From NCBI GenBank assembly GCA_013299045.1, contig JAAFJX010000034.1, positions 1 through 34,251 on the forward strand: a stretch of 34,251 nt of DNA, given 5' to 3'. Position numbers and translations under genes: made by a program. Source of the stretch: Cytophagales bacterium. Lineage in GTDB: Bacteria; Bacteroidota; Bacteroidia; Cytophagales; Bernardetiaceae. The notes under the pieces were generated by a model that saw only the letters and a program-made list of their open reading frames with translations, was not told where the DNA came from and did no database searches. Shown piece by piece: positions 7,026 through 16,500 of this stretch; the first letter of the stretch is position 1, and the number at the start of each line of letters is the position of its first letter.

Positions 7026-9260
7026 ATGGAAGATTTACTCATGGTCAGTATCCGCCAGCAGGCTGTTTTTGTAAAAAATGCGTCTAAAAAAGTGGTTTTA
7101 ACGCCAATCAAAGCGCATACCTCTCAGTTTACCGCTTGCATGGCAGAATTAGGTTTTGGCTTAGATGAACCGCTTCTGGCGGCGCTTAATGCGGTTGATG
7201 CAGCTTACCAAGAGCAAGTCTTACATTATGCGCGTGTGGTAAAGGGCACACTTAAAAACTGGACTCCTTTGGCCAAAAACTGGCTCAATCCTACGGGTGA
7301 GGGGGTTCTAGACTACCTCATTACCTTTTGGCATAACCTCTTTGGGCTTGAAGACGGTACAAAGCTCCCGTGCGGACACGTCATACCACCACACACCTTC
7401 CCCATGGAGCGCTACAATGGCTGCCCTTTCTGCGGAACACCTTTTGAGCATGGTCATATTGAGGTCATGGGGCAGTTCAAAGGCCTAGTGGTACTGACGC
7501 TGTGGGTAGAAGAGGACGTAGAAAAATACATGATTTCCTTGTTAAGTGCTAAAACTGCCCTAGATGCTTCGCAAATTGACAGTTTGAAGATTCTACTCCA
7601 GCACCATACGCTGCCAGATGTGCCTATTGTCATGAAAGAAACCCTGATGATAGTCCTCAATACTTTTTTTGATTTAAAAAGTGCAGACGAACTCAAACCT
7701 TTTTTTAAGACTCCTACTGATATTCTGCGCTTTTTGTGGTATAGAAATACAGGCTTCTTACAAATTGTTGAGCCTAAAACGATTATCCAACGCGATGCCC
7801 GCAATTTTAAGAATAAAAATACCAAACTAGATAGGGCGAAGGAAACTGAAATTATCAAAAAGTTAGAGCTGCATTTACACTACACGCGCCCCCAAGCGCG
7901 AAAAGTGGCATATCTGCTCAATAACTTAGAAATGCCCTCAGAGCAAATTTGCGAAATTATGCACGCCAAACGCGGTATGTGGGTGCGCTTCATACGTGCA
8001 TTGCGCCTGCCCGAGTACAGCAAAGCGCCAGGCTTTGAGAAGCTGAGGGAGGTTTTAGATTTATTTTACAATCAAAAGTACATGGTTTGGCAAGGCCTTG
8101 TGAACAAGAATACACAACAAAACAATTATTTAGAAACTATGGCGCTACTAAAACAGCGTCCTGGTCTCTTTGCACGTGCTTTGTTCGCCACTATGCTGCG
8201 CTGGGGTGCAGACGAGGTACTGCCTCATTTTGAAGCAGTCTTAGCCCAAGTTCCTGTTAGGCTCGCTTTTACGCTGAATATGTATGCCCAAAACTATTTT
8301 AAGCTGACCGACCGCATAGTAAAACCGCTAGGCGGGGTCTCTAAGCGCATACCTGCCAATAAGCATTTGAAAAAATATAAGCCCGAAAAACTGAAAAAAA
8401 TGCAAGAGCAAGTAGAAGACCTTTGCTTGTCGGCTGTTCAGAAGCGATTTGAAGCGCAAAACAATCCTAACAAAAGTATTTTTATTGAGGAAGCGCTTTT
8501 TGGTATTCCGCTGGCTATTGGCGACCGTTCAGACCAAATCCAAGACTTACCCAGTGTGTTGATGGGCATGAAGTTTCCACTAGAAAGCCCAAATCTGCGC
8601 CTTTTTATGCAATGGGGCAATGGCCTTGATGCACAGCATTTGGATATGGATTTGAGCTGCTCTATCCTTTATCCAGACAAAAACGATGTTTGCTATTTCA
8701 GTAAGCTGGTTACAGATGGCTGCAAACACAGCGGCGATATTAGACAAATCCCTGATAAGATTGGCACAGCCGAATATATAGAAATTGATGCAAAGCAACT
8801 CAAAGAACTGAATGCAACCTACGTTGTTTTTGGCTGCAATGCCTATTCCAACGGCAGTATTTCACCTAACTTAGTGCTGGGCTGGATGAATGCTTCTGAC
8901 CCCATGCACATATCGCAAACAAGCGGAGTGGCTTATGACCCGTCTTGTGTGCAGCAACAAATTCGCATTACAAAGAGTTTGGCAAAAGGATTGATTTTTG
9001 GTGTTCTGGACGTGCAGAAACAGGAAATCACCTGGCTAGAATGTGAGTTTGAGGGGCAAGTGGCTACGCGTATGGACTTAGGGGCTATTCAACTATTGTT
9101 GGACAAACTCAATAGCAAGCTAACAATCGGTAAGTTACTCCAGATTAAGGCCCAAAGTCAAAATTTACGTATTTCTGAGCAACCTGAAGAAGCAGATGAA
9201 GTCTATGATACGCGCTGGGCACTGAACTCAGCAGCAGTAACCCAACTCTTTATAGGTTAA
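7026..9260 (+). CDS. RING-like/TerD-like protein, MXAN_6230/SCO0854 family
   Basis: A 744-aa cytoplasmic protein without signal peptide. A zinc-finger-like motif sits at about 115-140: C116, H118, then ERYNGCPFCGTPF with C133 and C136. A long helical middle region (about 150-515) includes basic stretches such as KHLKKYKPEKLKKMQ. From about 523 the sequence is TerD-like: LRLFMQWGN, HLDMDLSCSILYPDKNDV, then HSGDIRQ, YIEIDAKQL and VVFGCNAYS follow the order seen in TerD (vDLD, HSGD, E-I-idL). As I recall, this architecture is the MXAN_6230/SCO0854 RING-domain family. TerD-type domains belong to stress-response systems of the tellurite-resistance class and can bind calcium. What this protein does is unknown. 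It shares a likely transcript with the DUF5916 gene and is followed by a terminator hairpin. An internal ATG at codon 6 is an alternative start. Confidence 0.7.
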   Translation: MEDLLMVSIRQQAVFVKNASKKVVLTPIKAHTSQFTACMAELGFGLDEPLLAALNAVDAAYQEQVLHYARVVKGTLKNWTPLAKNWLNPTGEGVLDYLITFWHNLFGLEDGTKLPCGHVIPPHTFPMERYNGCPFCGTPFEHGHIEVMGQFKGLVVLTLWVEEDVEKYMISLLSAKTALDASQIDSLKILLQHHTLPDVPIVMKETLMIVLNTFFDLKSADELKPFFKTPTDILRFLWYRNTGFLQIVEPKTIIQRDARNFKNKNTKLDRAKETEIIKKLELHLHYTRPQARKVAYLLNNLEMPSEQICEIMHAKRGMWVRFIRALRLPEYSKAPGFEKLREVLDLFYNQKYMVWQGLVNKNTQQNNYLETMALLKQRPGLFARALFATMLRWGADEVLPHFEAVLAQVPVRLAFTLNMYAQNYFKLTDRIVKPLGGVSKRIPANKHLKKYKPEKLKKMQEQVEDLCLSAVQKRFEAQNNPNKSIFIEEALFGIPLAIGDRSDQIQDLPSVLMGMKFPLESPNLRLFMQWGNGLDAQHLDMDLSCSILYPDKNDVCYFSKLVTDGCKHSGDIRQIPDKIGTAEYIEIDAKQLKELNATYVVFGCNAYSNGSISPNLVLGWMNASDPMHISQTSGVAYDPSCVQQQIRITKSLAKGLIFGVLDVQKQEITWLECEFEGQVATRMDLGAIQLLLDKLNSKLTIGKLLQIKAQSQNLRISEQPEEADEVYDTRWALNSAAVTQLFIG

Positions 9261-9285
9261 GCATTCTTAAAAGAGTTAGTGCAAG

Positions 9286-9317
9286 AATCTGTAAGTTTTT
9301 TATCTTATAGATTTTTA
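9286..9317 (+). terminator. Rho-independent terminator after the RING/TerD-like gene
   Basis: AATCTGTAAG at 9286-9295 pairs with CTTATAGATT at 9304-9313 (ten pairs, one G-U), followed by a T-rich tail. It lies 25 bp after the stop codon. Confidence 0.6.
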
Positions 9318-9356
9318 TTATAGAGTGCTTTTTTAAACGGATAAAAAAAAATATCA

Positions 9357-11786
9357 ATGTTCAAAAAGAATTTTGCTTTGCTTCTCTTCATTCTAATCAA
9401 CTTGGAGGTCAATGCGCAAGATAAGATAAGCGGCCAGGTGCGAGATTCTCTCACAGGTGAAACATTGGCCTTTGTGAACCTTAGTACAGACGGACGCTAC
9501 GGAACGAGTACAGATATAAATGGAAACTTTGAACTTAAGCAACGCCCCCAGGACAGTACTTTGCTGGTTAGTTATGTGGGTTACAAGACCTTACGCATAA
9601 CAAAGACAGAGTGGTCTGAAAAAATGCGTATTTTGCTAGCCCCCAGTGCGAGCGAGCTAGACGAGGTAGTCATCGTAAATGGCGAGAATCCTGCACACCG
9701 CATCATACGCGAAGTCATTAAGAATAAACCTAAAAACAATCCGCTAGAACTGGAGGCTTATAGCTATCAGAGCTACAATAAATTTGTATGGTCGCCCTAT
9801 AGTTCTGGTAAAGTGCCTGCTGCTGTGGCTGACACGCTCCTGTCCTTTTTTTCAGACAAACATTTACTTGTGATGGAAACCATTAGCGAAAAAGACTACA
9901 AAGCGGCTAATCTGCATAAAGAAACCATTTTAGCGACCAAATTGTCGGGCTTTCCGAACCCACCCTTTGTGGACTTAGTAACGAACTACCAAACTTTTGG
10001 TTTTTATGCAGACCAACTTACTATTTACAACCGCACTTATATCAATCCTATTTCGGAGGGTACATTTCGGCGCTATTCGTTTTTTTTAGAAGAAACGCTT
10101 TTGCGTGGTTCAGATACGGTTTTTGTCATTAGCTATTCGCCTCAAAAAGGCAAAAATTTTGAGGGGCTTGAAGGCATTTTGTACATCAATAGCCATGGAT
10201 ACGCCATTCAGAACGTCATAGCAGAGGCCGCTAATAAGCAAACTTGGCTTATTCAAATTGAGCATGAATACGCGCTAAACGGCGACCAATGGTTTCCTGA
10301 AGAAATGCACATTAACTTGCAGATACCAAACTATCTGAACAAAGAGAGCGGTATGGGGCTTTCTTTAGACGCAAAAAGTTTTCTTTCAAAAGTGCAGATT
10401 AACCCCAAACTCAAAAACCGAGATTTTGGCTGGCTCAATACAACCAATGCGAAAGATTATACCCAAAAGGATTCTGCCTTTTGGCAAGAAAACCGCTCTT
10501 TCTATCTGACAGACAAAGAAAAAAGAACCTATAAGGTCATTGATAGTATTAGCAATGAGGTGGGGGCTGCCAAAATTGTTAATGTGCTTACCTACTTAGC
10601 CAACGACCAACTGCCTCTCTATGGCCCCATTAGCCTACATTTGAGTAAAACCTTGCGCTTTAACCAGTTTGAAAATGTACGCGTGGGCTTAGGCTTACAG
10701 ACCAACAACCGCTTGAGCGAATATTTTGGTTTTGGCGGATATGCGGGTTACGGCATAAAGGATGAGCGCTGGAAGTATGGTGGTTTTATGGAGCTACGCC
10801 ACGCTCGCCTGTTTGATTTCAATTTGCGCGCCAGTTACCAAAATGATATCACCGAACCCGGACAAATCAATTGGCTAGAGTCCACACCTCTGATTGTTTC
10901 CAACTCAAACCGTAATTTTTTGGCTAGTAAAATGTTTGCTTCTGAAAGCTGGCGTGCAGAACTAACGCTCCGTCCTCTCCGTTTTATGCGTCTTAGCGTA
11001 GGCTATATGCAACAAAGCTACGACACTAGCACCTTTGATTTTGAGTACCGCTATGAAAATGAGTTTTTACAACATTTTGATAACAAAGAATTTAGTATTC
11101 GCTTGCGTTATGCTTATAATGAGCAATTTTCGCAGCTACAAGGCGCTACTATTTCACGCGGCACACGCTACCCAATTTTGAATTTATACTATACACGAGG
11201 TAATTTTAGAGAAGGTGTTGATTATGAACGCTATGCAGTGCGCTTGGACAAAACCTTCTACACCAAAACGCTGGGCAATAGCACCCTCAGCCTGGAAGCA
11301 GGCCAGGTAAGTGCAGATGTGCCTTACACACATACATTCCAGCATGGTGGCATGGCTGCCTCTCAGTCTTATGCCTTTTTCAATGTACACAACTTTCAGA
11401 CTATGGGGCTTTATGAGTTTGCAGCCACGCAGTTTTTTCATGCGTTCTGGAAACATGACTTCGGCGCGCTTCTGTTCCGTAGCAAGCGCTTTAGGCCAAG
11501 TATTTCTATTGTCAATGCCTATGGCTGGGGCAAGGCTGAAAACCGCACGCAAAGTTCTCTGGTTTTTTATGAAAAGCCAAATAAAGAAGCAGCAAGAACA
11601 GCACCCAGCGACTATCAAAAGGGGTACTGGGAGAGTGGTTTACACTTAAAGAATCTGCTTTTTTACAGCGTCAGTGTTGGTAAAATTGGTATAGGTGCTG
11701 GTTTACATTACCGATATGGCGCGTATCAGAACCCCAATCAAGTCGATAACTTTGCTTTTAAACTCCTCACCGAATTTGTGTTTTGA
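9357..11786 (+). CDS. DUF5686 protein with N-terminal carboxypeptidase-regulatory-like domain
   Basis: An 809-aa exported protein. Residues 1-20 form a signal peptide ending VNAQ. A carboxypeptidase-D regulatory-like domain (about 24-105) shows ISGQVRDSLTGETLAFVNL and LLVSYVGYKTL, as at the start of TonB-dependent receptors. DUF5686 follows, recognised by NPAHRIIREVIKNKPKNNP and EAYSYQSYNKFVW. The C-terminal half is aromatic-rich with alternating residues and ends in phenylalanine (LLTEFVF), as expected for an outer-membrane barrel. There is no plug domain, so it is not a classical TonB receptor. The family is widespread in Bacteroidota and its function is unproven. The terminator ahead of it suggests its own promoter, but none was clear in the 96-bp gap. 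Confidence 0.85.
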   Translation: MFKKNFALLLFILINLEVNAQDKISGQVRDSLTGETLAFVNLSTDGRYGTSTDINGNFELKQRPQDSTLLVSYVGYKTLRITKTEWSEKMRILLAPSASELDEVVIVNGENPAHRIIREVIKNKPKNNPLELEAYSYQSYNKFVWSPYSSGKVPAAVADTLLSFFSDKHLLVMETISEKDYKAANLHKETILATKLSGFPNPPFVDLVTNYQTFGFYADQLTIYNRTYINPISEGTFRRYSFFLEETLLRGSDTVFVISYSPQKGKNFEGLEGILYINSHGYAIQNVIAEAANKQTWLIQIEHEYALNGDQWFPEEMHINLQIPNYLNKESGMGLSLDAKSFLSKVQINPKLKNRDFGWLNTTNAKDYTQKDSAFWQENRSFYLTDKEKRTYKVIDSISNEVGAAKIVNVLTYLANDQLPLYGPISLHLSKTLRFNQFENVRVGLGLQTNNRLSEYFGFGGYAGYGIKDERWKYGGFMELRHARLFDFNLRASYQNDITEPGQINWLESTPLIVSNSNRNFLASKMFASESWRAELTLRPLRFMRLSVGYMQQSYDTSTFDFEYRYENEFLQHFDNKEFSIRLRYAYNEQFSQLQGATISRGTRYPILNLYYTRGNFREGVDYERYAVRLDKTFYTKTLGNSTLSLEAGQVSADVPYTHTFQHGGMAASQSYAFFNVHNFQTMGLYEFAATQFFHAFWKHDFGALLFRSKRFRPSISIVNAYGWGKAENRTQSSLVFYEKPNKEAARTAPSDYQKGYWESGLHLKNLLFYSVSVGKIGIGAGLHYRYGAYQNPNQVDNFAFKLLTEFVF

Positions 11787-12154
11787 TGCACTTTGTGTTT
11801 TCAGAATACACAGCCGCCCATAAAAAAGGGTTTCAATGTTTTATTATCAATAATTTAAGGGTGAAGTCAGCAAAATAAATACTGTAAGTTTTAGAGGTTT
11901 TAACTTTAAGCCATGTAGTTCTTAGCTTGTATCATTGGGTGGAAGACAAGCAAATATTTTTTGTGTCATAGAGGTTTTTAAGGGGCGGCTACCCAAACGA
12001 ATCAGATGAAAGACTTATGACAAAAAAAGTCAAGGACTGCTATGGCTCTTGCACGCGGCTCAAAATATTTTTTTTATAACTGGCTGTTTGTTACCACATT
12101 TTTTTTTATTATTGTGCTTAAATTCACTCAGTATCAGTAGATAGTTTAAGGTGT
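11787..12154. other. Intergenic region, 368 bp, no gene recognised
   Basis: It contains several T-runs and a short TGTGT/ACACA hairpin soon after the DUF5686 stop, without a T-tail. A possible plus-strand promoter has TTTG near 12087 and TATTATTG, one base off consensus. No open frame with a credible start, and no riboswitch or tRNA signature, was seen. Confidence 0.4.
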
Positions 12155-14317
12155 ATGAAAAAAGTTTTTTTTATTAGTATTTTTCTCTTTTCAAGTCTAG
12201 CAGCATTAGGACAAAGCACTAGTTCTGTCATCTCTGTAAAGTCTTCAAAAGAGCTTTTAAGTATTAGCAGAGATATTGAGTTACTTGAAGACAAAGATGC
12301 TCAACTGACCATTGAGGATATTCAAAAAATGGAATATCAAAAACTGTTTAAAAAATCAGATAAAGATATTCCTAATTTTAATACAACTCCCAGCAAAATT
12401 TGGGTAAAACTAACTGTAGAAAACCAAACCGATGACAAAATTTATTTAGAATTAGCAGAAGCCTTAGCCTGGTATGTAGATTTTTATAAACCTAATGCGG
12501 AAGGGAAATTGGTTTTGGGCACTCAAACGGGCATGATGCGCCCCATGCAAAACAGAGAGATAGAAACTAATTTTTTTATGTTTGAATTATCTAAAAGCAC
12601 GCAAGCTCAAACCTATTACCTTTCTATTCAATCAGAGTTTCCGCTAACTGTTCCTCTAAAAATAGGTACTGCACAAAGTATATTGGAGCATCGCTACCCG
12701 CTAACACTTTTCTTTGGTATGTTTACTGGCTTGCTGCTGGTTATGTTCGCTTATAATTTATTCATATATTTTTCTGTGCGAGACAAGATATATCTTTACT
12801 ATTGTGGCTATCTATTGTCTGGGCTTTTTATTTTTAATTTTATTTCGGGGAACTATGGCTATCAGTGGAACATCATATCCTATTTCCCGACCTATCTCAT
12901 AAGCTTCAACATGATAGGTAGTTTGTTTATTGCTCCTTTTTTATTCAGCTTGCTGCAAAGCCAAAGACAACAACTCTTTTTTAAAATTGTTTTTGGCTTT
13001 CTATGTGTGTTTGTTTTGCTTGGGCTTATCAATCTTGTTACTGGCCACTACATTGCAGTTATTGATATTTATCAACTTTGCGTCTTGGTCGTTTTTTCTT
13101 ACATCTTTGTTCACAGTCTTTTGCAATACAGAAAAGGTAATCCATCAGCCAAATTTGTGCTTTCAGCTTTTTCCTTTTACTTGTTTGGTGCTATTATCTT
13201 TGTCCTACAAAATTTTGGACTATTGCCTAATAATTTTTTTACACACAATGCAATAGTTTTTGGCGCGTCTTTGGAGGTTTTGATGTTTTCTTTGGCACTA
13301 GGCGATAGAATAAACGCAATGCGTATGGAAAAAGAAAATAGTCAAAAAGCCCTTTTACTACAGATGCAGGCCAACGAAAAGCTGGTAAAAGAACAAAATA
13401 TACTTCTTGAGCAAAAAGTTCAAGAAAAAACACGTGATTTGCAACACGCTTATGAGGATATACAAGCTACCAATGAAGAATTGCATCAAATACAAGATGA
13501 GATTCTTGCTCAAAGAGATACCATTCAAGAAAAAAACGAGTACTTGGAGGCTTATCGCCAGAAAATTTCGCAAAGTATCGCATCTGCTCTATTGATTCAG
13601 AAGGCAATTTTACCGACAGAAGAAAAGATAGATGCTTTACTAGACGGCTGCTTTGTTATTAACCACCCCAAAGATATTGTTTCAGGCGATTTTTACTGGG
13701 TCAATCAAGTAGGTGGTTACAAATTTTTAATTCTTGGAGACTGTACCGGACATGGTATACCAGGTGCTTTTATGACCATGATAGCGGTAGGTCTGCTTGA
13801 TAGAATTATTGGTATATTGAATATTCATCAAACAAACCACATTCTTGAAGCCCTGCATGAGCAAATTCAAAAGGTTTTGCAGCAAGAGAAAACAGGAAAT
13901 ACTGACGGCATGGATATTTTAGTAGTCAGGCTAAGAGAAAAAGAAGAACATATAGACGTTGATTTTGCGGCAGCCAAACGCCCTTTATATATTCTTTCGC
14001 CTACTGACAATGATGTACAGAAAATAAAAGGCTCTAAAAAAATGGTTGGCGGTACAAGAAGACATCATGAAAACTTTGAGAATCTTAGCCTTGTACTCTC
14101 AAAGGGTACAACTATTTACCTAACCTCAGACGGTTACATAGACCAAAACAACCTAGAACGGCAAAATTTTTCTGAAAAACGTTTTTTAGAGATGCTGGTA
14201 CAAATAAAAGACAAGAGCCTTCCTGAACAAAAAGAGTTTTTAGAAAAGACCATGCAAGAACACATGATAGCAACAGACCAGCGAGATGATATTTTGATAC
14301 TAGCTGCAAGACTGTAA
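12155..14317 (+). CDS. 7TM-DISM receptor fused to a SpoIIE-type PP2C phosphatase
   Basis: A 720-aa membrane signalling protein. Residues 1-20 are a signal peptide ending LGQ. A periplasmic sensor of the 7TMR-DISM type follows (about 25-175, with PSKIWVKLTVEN and YYLSIQSEFPLTVPLKIG). Seven membrane helices occupy about 183-385. A coiled coil (about 388-470) leads to a SpoIIE-like PP2C phosphatase (about 478-720). Its metal-binding motifs are all present: DIVSGDFYW, GDCTGHGIPGAFM, TSDGYIDQ and QRDDILIL. Such proteins sense an outside ligand and dephosphorylate serine/threonine on an internal partner, often an anti-sigma antagonist. No anti-sigma pair is adjacent, so the target is probably elsewhere. 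The layout is common in Cytophagales. Confidence 0.9.
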   Translation: MKKVFFISIFLFSSLAALGQSTSSVISVKSSKELLSISRDIELLEDKDAQLTIEDIQKMEYQKLFKKSDKDIPNFNTTPSKIWVKLTVENQTDDKIYLELAEALAWYVDFYKPNAEGKLVLGTQTGMMRPMQNREIETNFFMFELSKSTQAQTYYLSIQSEFPLTVPLKIGTAQSILEHRYPLTLFFGMFTGLLLVMFAYNLFIYFSVRDKIYLYYCGYLLSGLFIFNFISGNYGYQWNIISYFPTYLISFNMIGSLFIAPFLFSLLQSQRQQLFFKIVFGFLCVFVLLGLINLVTGHYIAVIDIYQLCVLVVFSYIFVHSLLQYRKGNPSAKFVLSAFSFYLFGAIIFVLQNFGLLPNNFFTHNAIVFGASLEVLMFSLALGDRINAMRMEKENSQKALLLQMQANEKLVKEQNILLEQKVQEKTRDLQHAYEDIQATNEELHQIQDEILAQRDTIQEKNEYLEAYRQKISQSIASALLIQKAILPTEEKIDALLDGCFVINHPKDIVSGDFYWVNQVGGYKFLILGDCTGHGIPGAFMTMIAVGLLDRIIGILNIHQTNHILEALHEQIQKVLQQEKTGNTDGMDILVVRLREKEEHIDVDFAAAKRPLYILSPTDNDVQKIKGSKKMVGGTRRHHENFENLSLVLSKGTTIYLTSDGYIDQNNLERQNFSEKRFLEMLVQIKDKSLPEQKEFLEKTMQEHMIATDQRDDILILAARL

Positions 14318-14422
14318 ATAGTTGCCACTGAAAACCCACCCTAGCACAAAAAAGATATGGCCGTACCATACATAGAAGCTCTTTGGAACGACTAGACGCA
14401 CTTCCGCCTTGCTCTGACCATT

Positions 14423-14458
14423 CGGAAAAGCCTCAGTACCTTTTCGGTGTTTTTTTTT
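14423..14458 (+). terminator. Rho-independent terminator after the 7TM/SpoIIE gene
   Basis: CGGAAAAG at 14423-14430 pairs with CTTTTCGG at 14440-14447 (seven of eight pairs), followed by TG and nine T. It lies about 105 bp after the stop codon. Confidence 0.75.
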
Positions 14459-14494
14459 AGCTTTTATACCTATCGTAACCTACTGATTTTTGCT

Positions 14495-14502
14495 TATTTT
14501 TG
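14495..14502 (+). promoter_or_regulatory. Candidate -7 box for the helicase gene
   Basis: TATTTTTG fits TAnnTTTG exactly and sits just after the preceding terminator. No TTTG was found 19-21 bp upstream. If it is real, transcription begins near 14509, which supports the helicase start at 14563 over any start at 14500. Confidence 0.4.
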
Positions 14503-14562
14503 TGGGTGTATCTTGTGTGCCATGTAAAGCCTCGTGCAAGGCTCAAAACCCTATCATCAAAA

Positions 14563-16500
14563 ATGAAATCCATAGACCGACTTTTACACCTCAAGGACTG
14601 TTTGCAAATAGAAAAAGAGGCCGACCTCGCCGCATATAACAAAAAAATGCTGGCCACTTCTATTGAACAAAAGCGAAAAGACGGTATTTGTTGGCATCCT
14701 ATGAGCATAGTTCATGAGCAAATTGGCTTGGGTGGGCGTTTGAGTTTGGAAGTAGAGCGCACCAAAGGGCAAGATATGCCGCACGTTTTGCAGTCTGGTA
14801 CGCCTGTGGTGTTGTTTTCTACCCGTTTAGAATCTACCAAACAAACGCAGAATGCGGTTGTTCAGAAGGTTTTTGGCAACAAGGCCTACCTTATTCTTCC
14901 GGAAGATGAGGCACCCGACTGGGTCTATGAAGGAGGTTTAGGTATGTATTTGAGCTTTGATGAGGCCACTTACCGTGAGATGAACTTTACGCTGGATAGC
15001 CTCCTCAAGCTGAAAGATGAACACTCAAGAGTAGCGGAACTGCGCGAAATCCTTTTGGGCAACGAAATGCCAGAATTTGAATCCAGCGTGCCCGCTTTTG
15101 AGTCTAAAAAACTAAATGCTTCTCAGAACGAGGCTATGCTACGTGTGGCATCTGCCCATGATTTAGCCATTGTACACGGCCCCCCCGGAACTGGTAAAAC
15201 AACAACTCTGGTAGCCTCTATTGCCCAAACACTGAAAACAGAAAAACAAGTCTTGGTGTGTGCGCCCTCCAACACAGCGGTAGATTTGCTCTGCGAAAAG
15301 TTGATTGAAAAAGGCATTAGCGTAACCAGAATAGGACACCCAGCCCGTATCCTGGAGCATTTGCACGACTATTCGGTAGATGGCAAACTGAGCAATCACC
15401 CTGATTATCGACACTATAAAGACATTATTCGGAAAACTGAAGAACTTTTTAAACTCTCTAATAAATACAAACGAAACTTTGGACGCGCCGAACGCGAACA
15501 GCGCCAAGCTTTGCGTTACGAAGCTCGCAAGTTGAAAGAAGATGCCATTAAGCTGGAAGATTATATGCTGCACCATATTCTTGACCATACGCAAGTCATA
15601 GCCGCTACTTTGGTAGGCGTTACGCATCAACTCATTAGGCATAAACAGTTTTCAACGGCCTTTATTGATGAAGCAGCTCAAGCCCTTGAACCAGCCTGCT
15701 TGATACCTGTGTTGCGCAGTAAGCGCATTGTAATGGCTGGCGACCATTTGCAACTTCCACCCACAGTTAAAAGCATGGAAGCCCTTAAAAAAGGACTGGG
15801 CAAAACCCTCATGGAACGGCTCATGGCTACCAAAAAGGCCGATGTATTGCTTGAAACACAATACAGAATGCACGAAGATATTATGGCTTTTTCTAATCAA
15901 AAATTTTATGGTAATCGCCTAAAGGCCGCCGAACCCAATCGTTTTCATCTCATTGCACCTGACGAAGCACCATTGGAGCTCATTGATACTGCTGGCTGTA
16001 ATTTTGAAGAGGTACAAGAACCAGAAACACTCAGTTTGCTAAATAGGCAGGAAGCCCTCATTCTCTTCAAGCATTTGGAGCGCTTACTCACAAAATTACA
16101 AGCAGACCATCAGTATGCGGCAGCCCTCCCCGAACTCAAAATTGGCATTATTGCACCCTATCGCGCACAGGTAACACATTTGCGCGAACAACTAGAGCAC
16201 CACGACTTTCTGCAATACTTTAAGCCTCAAATCAGCATACAAACCATAGACGGTTTTCAGGGGCAAGAAAAAGATATTATCTATATCTGTACGGTACGTT
16301 CAAATACTGCTCAAGAAATTGGCTTTTTATCCGATTTACGCCGTTTTAATGTAGCCATAACACGTGCTAAAAAGAAATTGGTGGTTATCAGCGACTCTGC
16401 CACGTTGGGTGCGCACCAGTTTTTTGCCGATTTTTTTGCTTTTATGGAAAAGACAGGCGTTTACCAGTCCGCCTGGGAGTATGCAGATGCGCTCAATTAG
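14563..16500 (+). CDS. SF1B (Upf1/IGHMBP2-like) DNA/RNA helicase
   Basis: A 645-aa cytoplasmic helicase of superfamily 1. I use the ATG at 14563 (MKSIDRLLHL); the longer reading begins with TTG inside a probable promoter box. An N-terminal beta domain precedes motif I, GPPGTGKTTT (about 206-215). Further motifs are VCAPSNTAVD (Ia), FIDEAAQALEP (II), MAGDHLQLPPT (III), LETQYRMHEDIM (IV region), IQTIDGFQGQEKDII (V) and NVAITRAKKKLVVI (VI). These are all intact, so it should be an active ATPase that unwinds nucleic acid. The order and spelling of motifs match the IGHMBP2/Upf1 group, not UvrD/Rep. The gene is monocistronic, and its stop codon overlaps that of convergent DedA by 3 bases. Confidence 0.9.
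   Translation: MKSIDRLLHLKDCLQIEKEADLAAYNKKMLATSIEQKRKDGICWHPMSIVHEQIGLGGRLSLEVERTKGQDMPHVLQSGTPVVLFSTRLESTKQTQNAVVQKVFGNKAYLILPEDEAPDWVYEGGLGMYLSFDEATYREMNFTLDSLLKLKDEHSRVAELREILLGNEMPEFESSVPAFESKKLNASQNEAMLRVASAHDLAIVHGPPGTGKTTTLVASIAQTLKTEKQVLVCAPSNTAVDLLCEKLIEKGISVTRIGHPARILEHLHDYSVDGKLSNHPDYRHYKDIIRKTEELFKLSNKYKRNFGRAEREQRQALRYEARKLKEDAIKLEDYMLHHILDHTQVIAATLVGVTHQLIRHKQFSTAFIDEAAQALEPACLIPVLRSKRIVMAGDHLQLPPTVKSMEALKKGLGKTLMERLMATKKADVLLETQYRMHEDIMAFSNQKFYGNRLKAAEPNRFHLIAPDEAPLELIDTAGCNFEEVQEPETLSLLNRQEALILFKHLERLLTKLQADHQYAAALPELKIGIIAPYRAQVTHLREQLEHHDFLQYFKPQISIQTIDGFQGQEKDIIYICTVRSNTAQEIGFLSDLRRFNVAITRAKKKLVVISDSATLGAHQFFADFFAFMEKTGVYQSAWEYADALN

Noticed and set aside
11787-12154. Possible riboswitch or small RNA in the long gap before the 7TM gene
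   Set aside because: No conserved riboswitch core, strong hairpin series or promoter-terminator pair could be recognised.
14500-14562. An upstream TTG start for the helicase
   Set aside because: The codon lies inside a probable -7 promoter box, and the added residues do not resemble helicase N-termini.
15163-15642. A 159-codon minus-strand frame within the helicase
   Set aside because: It is antisense to intact helicase motifs and shows no domain or signal.
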